In this document: positions 43,021-51,890 of the stretch, piece after piece | How positions within the stretch are numbered: the first letter of the stretch is position 1 | How the letters are laid out: every line of letters starts with the position of its first letter | Assembly (NCBI RefSeq): GCF_000423545.1 | Contig: NZ_AUIE01000005.1 | Coordinates: 1-64,000 of the forward strand | DNA length: 64,000 nt | Reading direction: 5' to 3' | DNA from: Metapseudomonas resinovorans DSM 21078 | GTDB taxonomy: Bacteria; Pseudomonadota; Gammaproteobacteria; Pseudomonadales; Pseudomonadaceae | The notes under the pieces: model-generated | Database searches by the model: none | What the model was told of the DNA's origin: nothing | Seen by the model: the letters and a program-made list of their open reading frames with translations, nothing else | Position numbers and translations under genes: made by a program

Positions 43021-43977
43021 TCAGATATCCAGCTCGAGCACCTCGCTCTTGGCGCGGGAGACGCAGATAAGCATGCTCTTGCCCTCGGCCTTCGCTGTGT
43101 CCGAGAGGACGAAGTCCCGGTGATCAGGAGTGCCGGCGATCACGCGGGTTTCGCAGCTGGAGCACAGGCCTTCCCGGCAGGAGAAGGGGACGAAGTGCCC
43201 GTTGTCTTCGAGGACTTCCAGGATGCTTTTTTCTGGCGGTATCTGCAGCTCGTCCCCAGTGCTACGGAGAATGACGCGGAAGCCCTGATTTTCTGCATTC
43301 TCCTGGGTTTTGCCAGAGAACCACTCAAAGTGCACCTTGCTGCTGGGCCGATCCTGAGCCGCGGCCTGGACTCGCTCCATAAGGGGAGCGGGACCACAGC
43401 AGTAGATGTGGCTGTATGACGGCATCGCTGCAACGGCGGTTTCGATGTCCAGCGGCTGGCCACCATTCTCATCCAGAAAATGGAAGATCACATGGCCTCC
43501 CCCGAGCTCCTGCAGTTCTTCGTAGAAGGCTGCTCGCAAGCGACTGCGGGTCAGGTAGTGGAGTGTCCAGGCTTTGTCGTTCGCGACACACCAGCGGATC
43601 ATCGCCAGGATAGGCGTAATGCCGATGCCACCGGCAACAAAGCTGTAGTGGTCGCCATCCCCAACTAGCGGGAAATTGTTGCGTGGCGCGCTGATACGTA
43701 GTCGATCCCCGACCTTGAGACCACCGTGCAAGAGCTTTGAGCCGCCGCGGCTCTGCGGCGAGAGCCCCACACCAACTCGATAGCGGTTGCGCTCGCGGAA
43801 GTCATTACTCAACGAGTAATGACGAATCAGTCCATTGGGCAGATGTACTTCCAGGTGGGAGCCCGGTTCGAACGGTGGCAGATCTCGGCCTTGTGGATCG
43901 ACCAGGTCAAAGCTCAGCACATCCTTGGCTTCGGCATTGATCGCCGCGATAACGGCATCGAGTTGTCCAGCAGACAT
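43021..43977 (-). CDS. VanB-like PDR-family reductase
   Basis: 318 residues. FMN/flavin domain with RHYSLSNDFRERNRYRVGVG, NAD domain with FVAGGIGITPILAM, and a C-terminal plant-type ferredoxin with Cys ligands in CREGLCSSCETR. It passes electrons from NADH to a Rieske oxygenase. The only such oxygenase in the window is at 9036, about 33 kb away, so the pair is split across the cluster. It lies 54 bases after the alpha/beta-hydrolase gene with a GC hairpin between. Confidence 0.88.
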   Translation of the reverse strand: MSAGQLDAVIAAINAEAKDVLSFDLVDPQGRDLPPFEPGSHLEVHLPNGLIRHYSLSNDFRERNRYRVGVGLSPQSRGGSKLLHGGLKVGDRLRISAPRNNFPLVGDGDHYSFVAGGIGITPILAMIRWCVANDKAWTLHYLTRSRLRAAFYEELQELGGGHVIFHFLDENGGQPLDIETAVAAMPSYSHIYCCGPAPLMERVQAAAQDRPSSKVHFEWFSGKTQENAENQGFRVILRSTGDELQIPPEKSILEVLEDNGHFVPFSCREGLCSSCETRVIAGTPDHRDFVLSDTAKAEGKSMLICVSRAKSEVLELDI

Positions 43978-44007
43978 GGGGTGTTACTCCAGAATCGGTA
44001 GGGTGCG

Positions 44008-44025
44008 GCGCCGGCGTGCCGGCGC
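44008..44025. other. short GC-rich hairpin between hydrolase and reductase genes
   Basis: GCGCCGGC / GCCGGCGC with two bases between, in the gap between two co-directional genes. Possibly a processing or attenuation element that sets their relative expression. Confidence 0.35.
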
Positions 44026-44031
44026 TGCCGG

Positions 44032-44835
44032 TCAAGCCAGGAAGTCGGATACAGCCGAGCGGGCTTCACCCGACTCGTCGAGCACCAGGTGCCCGGCATT
44101 CGGGAAGAGCTTCACGTCGGCATGGGGTAGCAGTCGGTGCCAATGCTCAGCCTGGCCTGGAGGCACGATGCGGTCGTTCTCGCCCCAGATCAGCAAGGTG
44201 GGCATGCGGATGCGGTGCAGCCAGTTGGGCAGCTTCGGGTTGGTCATGACGCCGTTACGGGAGATGCGGGCGACCGAGCCCCCCTCTCTCATGCGCATGG
44301 TGCCGAACTCGTTGTCGGGCGCCATGGGCAGGAACGCAGCCAGCGTGGCCAGGTCGTTCACCAGGTAGGAGGGGATCTCCTCCGGCGGTATCACCATGAA
44401 GTCCGGCTGCGGGTATTCCTTCACGTCGAGGCCGGCCGGTGCGATCAGGACCAGCTTCTCGATCTGATGACCATGCTGGATGGCGTACTCGGCAGCCATG
44501 CGTCCGCCCAGGGAGAATCCGACCAGGTGAAAACGCTCCAGGCCCATCACATCGAATAGCTCCTGGTAGTGCTGGAGGTAGTCCTGAAGGCTGTCGAAGC
44601 TGGGATTGTCGCCAGACTGCCCGAAGCCTGGGTGATAGGGCAGGATCACGCGAAAGCGATCAGTCCAGGCGTGTGCGAAGTCGATGCCGTGCCAGGTGCC
44701 GCCGCCGTGCAGGAAGACCAAGGGTTCGCCTTGGCCGGCGGTGTAGACGACTGTTTCGCAACCATCGATCAAGTAAACGTGGCGTTCGAACCCGGAATGG
44801 TCGACTCGCGAATCGCCGAAGCTGTTATTGGACAT
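44032..44835 (-). CDS. alpha/beta-fold hydrolase
   Basis: 267 residues from the ATG at 44835 with AGGAG upstream. The nucleophile Ser is in LVGFSLGGRMAAEYA, the oxyanion segment HGGGTWHG, Asp in WGENDRIVPP and His in FPNAGHLVL. It resembles meta-cleavage-product hydrolases and lactone or ester hydrolases. First gene of the operon with the VanB-like reductase; an operator lies 63 bases upstream. Confidence 0.86.
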   Translation of the reverse strand: MSNNSFGDSRVDHSGFERHVYLIDGCETVVYTAGQGEPLVFLHGGGTWHGIDFAHAWTDRFRVILPYHPGFGQSGDNPSFDSLQDYLQHYQELFDVMGLERFHLVGFSLGGRMAAEYAIQHGHQIEKLVLIAPAGLDVKEYPQPDFMVIPPEEIPSYLVNDLATLAAFLPMAPDNEFGTMRMREGGSVARISRNGVMTNPKLPNWLHRIRMPTLLIWGENDRIVPPGQAEHWHRLLPHADVKLFPNAGHLVLDESGEARSAVSDFLA

Positions 44836-44898
44836 TGTTGGCTCCTGGGACGCTTGTGGGGTGGATGGCACAAGAGTCGGCCAGGCGAAGAGATGCGG

Positions 44899-44915
44899 CA
44901 CCTATCCTTGGATAG
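44899..44915 (-). promoter_or_regulatory. regulon operator copy for the hydrolase/reductase operon
   Basis: CACCTATC-CTTG-GATAG, facing left, 63 bases before the ATG at 44835. Confidence 0.85.
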
Positions 44916-44984
44916 AGTCTTTGCTGGAGCGTCAGACGATCGAAAGCTGGGAGCTGTTGAGAGCTGCGGAGCTGAAAGAAAAAC

Positions 44985-45010
44985 GCCGGAGACGCTTTCG
45001 CGTCTCCGGC
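44985..45010 (-). terminator. rho-independent terminator after the malic enzyme/fdhA-fragment unit
   Basis: Perfect 11-bp stem GCCGGAGACGC / GCGTCTCCGGC with a TTTC loop. On the minus strand it is followed by GTTTTTCTTTC. It lies 22 bases after the stop of the fdhA fragment. Confidence 0.9.
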
Positions 45011-45031
45011 AAACCAAGTAGCTGAATCAGG

Positions 45032-45379
45032 TTAGGCCGCGCTAAAGGTCTTGTGTGGGTCGATGACGAATTTCTTCGGCACGCCGGCATCGAACTCGCC
45101 GTAGCCACGCGGTGCGTCGTCCAGGCTGATGACTTGCACGCCTACCACTTCGGCGATGTTGATGCGGTCCCACATGATCGCTTGCATCAGTGCGCGGTTG
45201 TACTTCATCACCGGGGTCTGGCCGGTGTGGAAGCTGTGGGATTTCGCCCAGCCTAGGCCGAAGCGGATGCTCAGGCTGCCGATCTTGGCGGCGGCATCGG
45301 TCGCGCCCGGATCTTCGGTCACGTAGAGACCGGGAATGCCGATCTTGCTAGCCACGCGGGTGACCTGCATCAGCGAGTT
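45032..45379 (-). repeat. 348-bp direct repeat, copy 1 (partner 46773-47120)
   Basis: Homology begins exactly at the stop codons (TAA here, TGA in the partner) and ends at GCGAGTT near 45379/47120. The flanks differ on both sides. The scattered third-base differences suggest that the copy came from a related fdhA or has aged. Confidence 0.88.
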
Positions 45380-45385
45380 GGTCAT
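45032..45385 (-). pseudogene. fdhA: 3' fragment of fdhA (duplicate)
   Basis: 117 codons matching the last 115 residues of the intact FdhA at 46773-47972 with only three amino-acid changes (Gly to Ser, Val to Thr, His to Arg). It lacks the cofactor and catalytic zinc parts, so it cannot be an enzyme. The first two codons (Met-Thr) come from the malic enzyme end: the ATG overlaps that stop as ATGA. The reading frame is intact, so a C-terminal peptide could still be made by coupled translation. The two copies share 348 bases without gaps. Confidence 0.88.
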
Positions 45386-46656
45386 GGATTGCCATTGAAC
45401 ACGTCTTCCGCCGACTGCAGCGGGTAGTGCGCTGGATACGGCTGCGTGGCGACACCAGTCTCGATGGCGGCGCGTGCCACGGCATCGCTGACCACTGTGA
45501 TCAGGCGTTTGTCCATGGGCTTCGGAATGATGTACTCACGGCCGAATTCCAGGGAATCCACACCGTAGGCCTCGCAGACGTCCTTCGGTACCGGCTGCTT
45601 GGCCAGGTCGCGCAGGGCGATGGCCGCGGCGATCTTCATCTCTTCATTGATGCGGGTGGCGCGCACGTCCAGGGCACCGCGGAAGATGAAGGGGAAGCCC
45701 AATACGTTGTTGACCTGGTTCGGGTAGTCGGAGCGACCGGTCGCCATGATGACGTCGCTGCGGGTCGCATGGGCCAGCTCGGGCTTGATCTCCGGGGCCG
45801 GGTTGGAGCAGGCGAAGACGATCGGGTTGACCGCCATGCGCTTGAGGTCTTCCGGGCTCAGCAGGTTGGCGCCAGAGAGGCCGACGAACACGTCCGCACC
45901 GTCGAGGGCTTCGGACAGGGTGCGCTTGTCGGTATCGTGGGCAAACATGACCTTGTACTGGTTCAGGTCGTCGCGTTCCGCATGGATCACGCCCTTGCGA
46001 TCGACCATCAGAATGTTCTGGATCTTGGCGCCCATGCGCACCAGCAGTTTCATGCAGGAGATGGCGGCGGCGCCGGCACCGAGACAGACGATCTTGGCTT
46101 CGGCCAGGGTCTTGCCGACGATTTCCAGGGCGTTGAGCATGCCGGCGGCGGTCACGATGGCGGTGCCGTGCTGGTCATCGTGGAAAACCGGGATGTCGCA
46201 CTGCTCGATCAGGGTGCGCTCGATCTCGAAGCACTCGGGGGCCTTGATGTCTTCAAGGTTGATGCCACCGAAGGTGATGGAAATACGCTTGACGGTGTCG
46301 ATGAAGGCCTGAGGGCTTTCAGCGTCCACTTCGATGTCGAACACGTCGATGCCAGCGAAACTCTTGAACAGGACGCCCTTGCCTTCCATGACCGGCTTGG
46401 AGGCCAGCGGGCCGAGGTTGCCCAGGCCGAGAATCGCGGTGCCATCGGAAATGACCGCTACCAGGTTGCCCTTGCCGGTGTACTTGAAGGCCAGTTCGGG
46501 ATCACGCGCGATTTCGCGTACCGGCTCGGCGACGCCCGGGCTATAGGCCAGCGACAGGTCGCGGGCGGTGACGGTCGGCTTGGTCAGCTCGACACTGAGT
46601 TTCCCGGGGCGGGGCTGTGCATGGTAGTCGAGAGCGGTAGTTCTCAGATCTGACAT
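45382..46656 (-). CDS. malic enzyme (oxaloacetate-decarboxylating malate dehydrogenase)
   Basis: 424 residues from the ATG at 46656 (MSDLRTTALDYHAQPRPGKL). Contains SLAYSPGVAEPVREIA, NLVAVISDGTAILGLGNLGP, VFHDDQHGTAIV and the NAD(P) site CLGAGAAAISCMKLL. It has the malic enzyme core without the phosphotransacetylase tail seen in long MaeB forms. It converts malate to pyruvate and CO2, making NAD(P)H. It sits between intact fdhA and an fdhA fragment with no regulon operator of its own; it may supply pyruvate or reducing power for growth on aromatics. Confidence 0.92.
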   Translation of the reverse strand: MSDLRTTALDYHAQPRPGKLSVELTKPTVTARDLSLAYSPGVAEPVREIARDPELAFKYTGKGNLVAVISDGTAILGLGNLGPLASKPVMEGKGVLFKSFAGIDVFDIEVDAESPQAFIDTVKRISITFGGINLEDIKAPECFEIERTLIEQCDIPVFHDDQHGTAIVTAAGMLNALEIVGKTLAEAKIVCLGAGAAAISCMKLLVRMGAKIQNILMVDRKGVIHAERDDLNQYKVMFAHDTDKRTLSEALDGADVFVGLSGANLLSPEDLKRMAVNPIVFACSNPAPEIKPELAHATRSDVIMATGRSDYPNQVNNVLGFPFIFRGALDVRATRINEEMKIAAAIALRDLAKQPVPKDVCEAYGVDSLEFGREYIIPKPMDKRLITVVSDAVARAAIETGVATQPYPAHYPLQSAEDVFNGNP

Positions 46657-46772
46657 GGATAGCGTCTCAAAATAAATGGATTGAAGGATTGGTCGGTGCA
46701 AATCCCTCGGTAGGTTCTATTCAGGGCTGAGGCGGGGCTCGAAGAGCCTCGCCCCTCGCCTATCTACATTTG

Positions 46773-47120
46773 TCAGGCCGCACTGAAGGTCTTGTGCGGG
46801 TCGATGACGAATTTCTTCGGCACGCCGGCATCGAACTCGCCGTAGCCATGGGGAGCGTCGTCCAGGCTGATGACCTGCACGCCCACCACTTCGGCGATGT
46901 TGATGCGGTCCCACATGATCGCCTGCATCAGCGCGCGGTTGTACTTCATCACCGGGGTCTGGCCGGTGTGGAAGCTGTGGGATTTCGCCCAGCCGAGGCC
47001 GAAGCGGATGCTCAGGCTGCCGATCTTCGCCGCGGCATCCACCGCGCCCGGGTCTTCGGTGACGTAGAGGCCGGGGATACCGATCTTGCCGGCCACGCGG
47101 GTGACCTGCATCAGCGAGTT
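46773..47120 (-). repeat. 348-bp direct repeat, copy 2 (inside intact fdhA)
   Basis: The matching 3' part of the intact fdhA gene; see the copy at 45032-45379. The two direct copies bracket the malic enzyme gene and could recombine to delete it. Confidence 0.88.
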
Positions 47121-47972
47121 CAGCACGGTGGCCGGGGCCTCGTGCTTGGCGCCTTCATGGCCGTGGCCGCGGGCTTCGAAGCCCACTGCATCCACCGCAC
47201 AATCCACTTCCGGCTCGCCCAGCAGCGCGGCGATCTGCTCGTGCAGCGGGGTGTCCAGCGACAGGTCGGCGATCTCGAAGCCCTGAGCCTTGGCGTGGGC
47301 CAGGCGGGCAGGGTTGAGGTCGCCAACGATGACCACCGCAGCACCCAGCAGACGGGCGGAGGCGGCAGCGGCGAGCCCCACGGGGCCGGCGCCAGCGACA
47401 TACACGGTGCTGCCCGGACCGACGCCGGCGGTGATCGCGCCGTGGTAGCCGGTGGGCAGGATGTCGGAGAGGCAGGTCAGGTCACGGATCTTCTCCATGG
47501 CCTTGTCGCGGTCGGGGAGTTTGAGCAGGTTGAAGTCGGCGTAGGGCACCAGCACGTACTCGGCCTGGCCGCCGGTCCAGTCACCCATGTCGACATAGCC
47601 GTAGGCACCCCCAGCGCGGGCCGGGTTGACGGTCAGGCACACGCCCGTGTGCATTTCCTTGCAGGAACGGCAGCGGCCGCAGGCCACGTTGAAGGGCACG
47701 GAAACCAGGTCGCCAATTTTCAGGTTTTCCACGTCACTGCCTTTCTCGACCACCTCGCCGGTGATCTCGTGGCCGAGCACCAGGCCGACCTGAGCGGTGG
47801 TACGGCCACGCACCATGTGCTGGTCCGAGCCGCAGATGTTGGTGGAGACCACCTTGAGGATCACCCCGTGCTCGATCTTCTTGCCGCGGGGATCCTGCAT
47901 CTTGGGGTAGTCGATCTTCTGCACTTCGACCTTGCCCGCACCGAGATAAACGACACCACGATTGCCTGACAT
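46773..47972 (-). CDS. fdhA: glutathione-independent formaldehyde dehydrogenase
   Basis: 399 residues, the family length. Zinc-dependent MDR fold with catalytic-zinc Cys in TNICGSDQHMV, structural-zinc Cys cluster CGRCRSCKEMHTGVC, and the NAD site VAGAGPVGLAAAAS. It oxidises formaldehyde to formate with NAD. The start ATG at 47972 has AGAGAGGG upstream. A regulon operator lies 232 bases upstream, tying removal of formaldehyde, the product of O-demethylation, to the catabolic cluster. Confidence 0.94.
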   Translation of the reverse strand: MSGNRGVVYLGAGKVEVQKIDYPKMQDPRGKKIEHGVILKVVSTNICGSDQHMVRGRTTAQVGLVLGHEITGEVVEKGSDVENLKIGDLVSVPFNVACGRCRSCKEMHTGVCLTVNPARAGGAYGYVDMGDWTGGQAEYVLVPYADFNLLKLPDRDKAMEKIRDLTCLSDILPTGYHGAITAGVGPGSTVYVAGAGPVGLAAAASARLLGAAVVIVGDLNPARLAHAKAQGFEIADLSLDTPLHEQIAALLGEPEVDCAVDAVGFEARGHGHEGAKHEAPATVLNSLMQVTRVAGKIGIPGLYVTEDPGAVDAAAKIGSLSIRFGLGWAKSHSFHTGQTPVMKYNRALMQAIMWDRINIAEVVGVQVISLDDAPHGYGEFDAGVPKKFVIDPHKTFSAA

Positions 47973-48204
47973 GTATATCCCTCTCTTCTTGTGGTTGTGT
48001 ACGCGTGAGTGGGCCGAGCCGGGCATGCTCCAGTCAGCATCTGACTGTGGTGTCAGGATGGAAACTGCAAGAGTTAAGCTCGCGAGATCATCCGCGCCCA
48101 CGGCTGCCGACAGATGCCCCGGCAAGGGACAGGCGGAAGATGCACGCGCGCAGAAGACCCATGGCTACGGCGTGCACAACCGTGCGCTTGGGAATGCTGT
48201 CGAG

Positions 48205-48221
48205 CACCTATCCATCGATAG
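48205..48221 (-). promoter_or_regulatory. regulon operator copy for fdhA
   Basis: CACCTATC-CATC-GATAG, facing fdhA, 232 bases before its ATG. The rest of 47973-48590 holds no gene that I can support. Confidence 0.75.
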
Positions 48222-48560
48222 CCAAGGGATCAAAGTAGGGCAGCTGAGTGGTGGCCGCCGGCTAGGCTCTTTGGGGTCAAATTCCTTAAGGAGTAAGGAG
48301 ATGGTGTCGGGCGCAGCTGCTTCATGTTGGTCAGTATTGGATGCTTCAGCGAATCCGATTTCGGCCAGAGTCAGAAGGTGTTGAGTGGCAGCTAGTGGCC
48401 GTTCTCTGCGTGCGCGTCTCTGCCGCCGACTGGTCAACGAGCATGCGATTCCTGGTCAAACTTTATGCGACTTGTTTGCACCGGAGCGGGCCAGCAGGGC
48501 CATGGCTGTGGGGAGTGACGGCTTACAGCCGAAGGTATGCATTCCGGTAGGGCAGCGCGC

Positions 48561-48582
48561 TGGGGTCGGAAGGACGACCCCA
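48561..48582 (-). terminator. hairpin after the mvaU-like gene
   Basis: 8-bp stem TGGGGTCG / CGACCCCA with a six-base loop, nine bases past the stop at 48591. No strong T-run. Confidence 0.5.
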
Positions 48583-48590
48583 CGCCAGAA

Positions 48591-48947
48591 TCACTGGAGC
48601 CAGGATTTCACAGTTTCGGCGCCGAACTCGGCTTTCCAGGCATTCAAAACTTTGTGATTGCCGCCTTTGGTTTCAACAATCTCATTCGTGTGCGGGTTCT
48701 TGTAGGTCTTGACGGTGCGCTCGCGGCGTTTGTCCTTGGCGGGGGTAACAGCCTCACGGCGTGCCTTTGGCTCTAAGAGATTGATGACTGCCTTCAGACC
48801 GAAGCCGTACTCGTTCAGGAGTGTCTTGAGCTTGGTCTCGAACTCGATTTCGCGTTTAAGCTCGGCATCGTTCTTAAGGCTGTCCAAGGCTGCAAGTTGT
48901 TCTGCAAGTTGAGCTTCAAGACGTTTGAACTCTGCTAATTTGCTCAT
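48591..48947 (-). CDS. MvaT/MvaU-family H-NS-like silencer
   Basis: 118 residues from the ATG at 48947 with AAGGAA upstream. An N-terminal coiled coil (about 1-60; EFKRLEAQLAEQLAALDSLK) mediates oligomerisation. The C-terminal DNA-binding part has YKNPHTNEIVETKGGNHKVLNAWK, the hallmark of Pseudomonas MvaT/MvaU. The MSKLAEF start is MvaU-like. These proteins coat AT-rich foreign DNA and silence it. Located between the catabolic cluster and the IS/helicase patch, it may be an island-encoded paralogue. Confidence 0.92.
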   Translation of the reverse strand: MSKLAEFKRLEAQLAEQLAALDSLKNDAELKREIEFETKLKTLLNEYGFGLKAVINLLEPKARREAVTPAKDKRRERTVKTYKNPHTNEIVETKGGNHKVLNAWKAEFGAETVKSWLQ

Positions 48948-49453
48948 CGATTTTCCTTGGAAACATTGCCCGGTTGGGCTGGTTGCTAATAGCACTGATA
49001 CTACGCGATATTCCTGGTGAATTCTTCTAGTGAATGCATCAAATACGGTTACTGATGCAACGTAAACCATCTTTATTAAACAAGTTTTGGTCGCATGAGC
49101 GTGCACGCGGATTCACGTCTTACGGCACAAGGTCTGTTCTGGGCGGGCGAGAAGTTCGAGGCTACCCCTATCGACATCTCGACGTAATATGCTGTTCAAC
49201 TGGCCGGGCGAAACGAACGAGAGAATACGTATCCCATGGATCTTGTGGTCTTGCTCACGCAGGTAATTGAGAGGGTCGAAGCGGCTGCTGCCCTGTTGGA
49301 GGCAGAGTGGCGTCTCCCATCTGGTCCTCGCGGTAGTGGGGACAAGGCTGAGGTGGATTTAGAGATCGAGTCTAGGTTGCGGAATGATTTGCTTGCACTA
49401 CTCAACTGTGACTGTACTGGTCTAATTCTCGTGGACACCTCGATAGGGGATGA

Positions 49454-50625
<1,172 letters not shown>

Positions 50626-51413
50626 AATCCCTTATCCCGGTGTCCACCAAAACTTGACCACTACAGACTTTTAGGGTGAAGAGACCGGCCATATCCTGAC
50701 CGGTGCGGAATACTGTTGGGTGGTAGACCCCAACGACGGCACTAGTGACTTCCTTAGGGGGCACCAAGGCTCGGCGATCTCGGTCGGCCTATTGCGGAGT
50801 GCTGTGCCCGTGCTGGGCGTGGTTTGCGCCCCCGTCACAGAGGATCGTGGAGCTGACTGCATAGCCTGGGCAGAAGGGCTGAACACCATTCTTCGCAATG
50901 GCCGAGAAGTATCAGGGAGACTCAATGAACAGGACTTGCAGATCGGGCGCAAGGTCATGGTGAGCGTAGGCGCCTCAAACAAACCAGAAATCAATGCCAG
51001 GCTGTGTGCGCCGGCCGACTTTGTCGCGATGCCCAGCATCGCTTATCGCTTGGCTCGAGTTGCCGCAGGGGATGGAGTCGCAGGAGTCTCCGTTGTTCCG
51101 GTGTCTGCTCATGATGATGTTGCTGGCCACGCACTTTTGAAGGGGGCAGGCGGTGCCCTACTCAACCAAGAAGGCCATCCTGTGACCTATCAAACTGAGG
51201 CGAACCTATCCGAAGTTTCACAACGCTGCTTCGGTGGTGCTCCCGAAGCTTGCCGTAAGCTGGCACTTCGCGACTGGGGAAAGGTGTTCAACTAGGTTGA
51301 AATGGGTTCGTAGCCCCGTGGATAAACTCGGGAGCCCAGGGGCCTTAGAGTCGGTCAGGAAAGTCTTCTTGGCCGACTAGTTTTCGCAGTTTTCTGTAGC
51401 TCGGAACGCTTGT

Positions 51414-51701
51414 TTATCGATGGCGACCTAGCAGGAAGATTGCCAACTTGCGGCTCAACCTGCGCCAGCCAGAGGGCTGGTAAGATTGCGAAGAACTAAA
51501 GAACGGAAAAAGGCAGAATTTTGCTGGCAGAGCTTCTTCGACCAAGCCTTGTAAAAGCACCTCACCTCGAGTTGGATAGTGCCGCAGCAATTGCGTGGCG
51601 GTGCTGCGCATCTCCTCGCTCATCGCCGAATCACGCTCTATCCGCTTCAGGAACTCATGTGTCTGGATGACGGCGCGGGTTCGTTCATGGGGCATGGTCA
51701 T
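51414..51701 (-). CDS. BPSL0761-like small protein
   Basis: 95 residues starting MTMPHERTRAVIQTHEFLKRIERD, followed by LLRHYPTRGEVL. This matches my memory of the BPSL0761 family found in mobile regions of Burkholderia and Pseudomonas. The last 40 residues (FFSSSQSYQPSGWRRLSRKLAIFLLGRHR) look unlike the family and may come from a frameshift. GAGGGGG lies upstream of the ATG. Function unknown. The gap 51702-51890 holds nothing else I can support. Confidence 0.6.
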   Translation of the reverse strand: MTMPHERTRAVIQTHEFLKRIERDSAMSEEMRSTATQLLRHYPTRGEVLLQGLVEEALPAKFCLFPFFSSSQSYQPSGWRRLSRKLAIFLLGRHR

Positions 51702-51890
51702 GTGATGATATCCCCCTCGAGAATTTGCTTGCTCTGGGCAAAAAGAAACCCCCTGGTGCGCAGTACGGGAGTGAGCCCGTCCGAGGCGTGGGGGTTATGG
51801 TCAGAGTTCATCCTAACTGAGGTTCGCCAAGCTTTCTACCTAAGGTGACCTGCTGAAATCGATCTACTTGTGAATGCTACCGCTTGACCG

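Noticed and set aside
46757-46773. CGCCTATC half-site upstream of malic enzyme
   Set aside because: The right arm (TTTGT) does not match GATAG.
45427-47969. Antisense frames of 408 and 399 codons opposite malic enzyme and fdhA
   Set aside because: Shadows; the second mirrors fdhA exactly from end to end.
49165-49181. CCCCTATC half-site near the phosphatase pseudogene
   Set aside because: The right arm reads TCTCG; it also lies outside the catabolic region.
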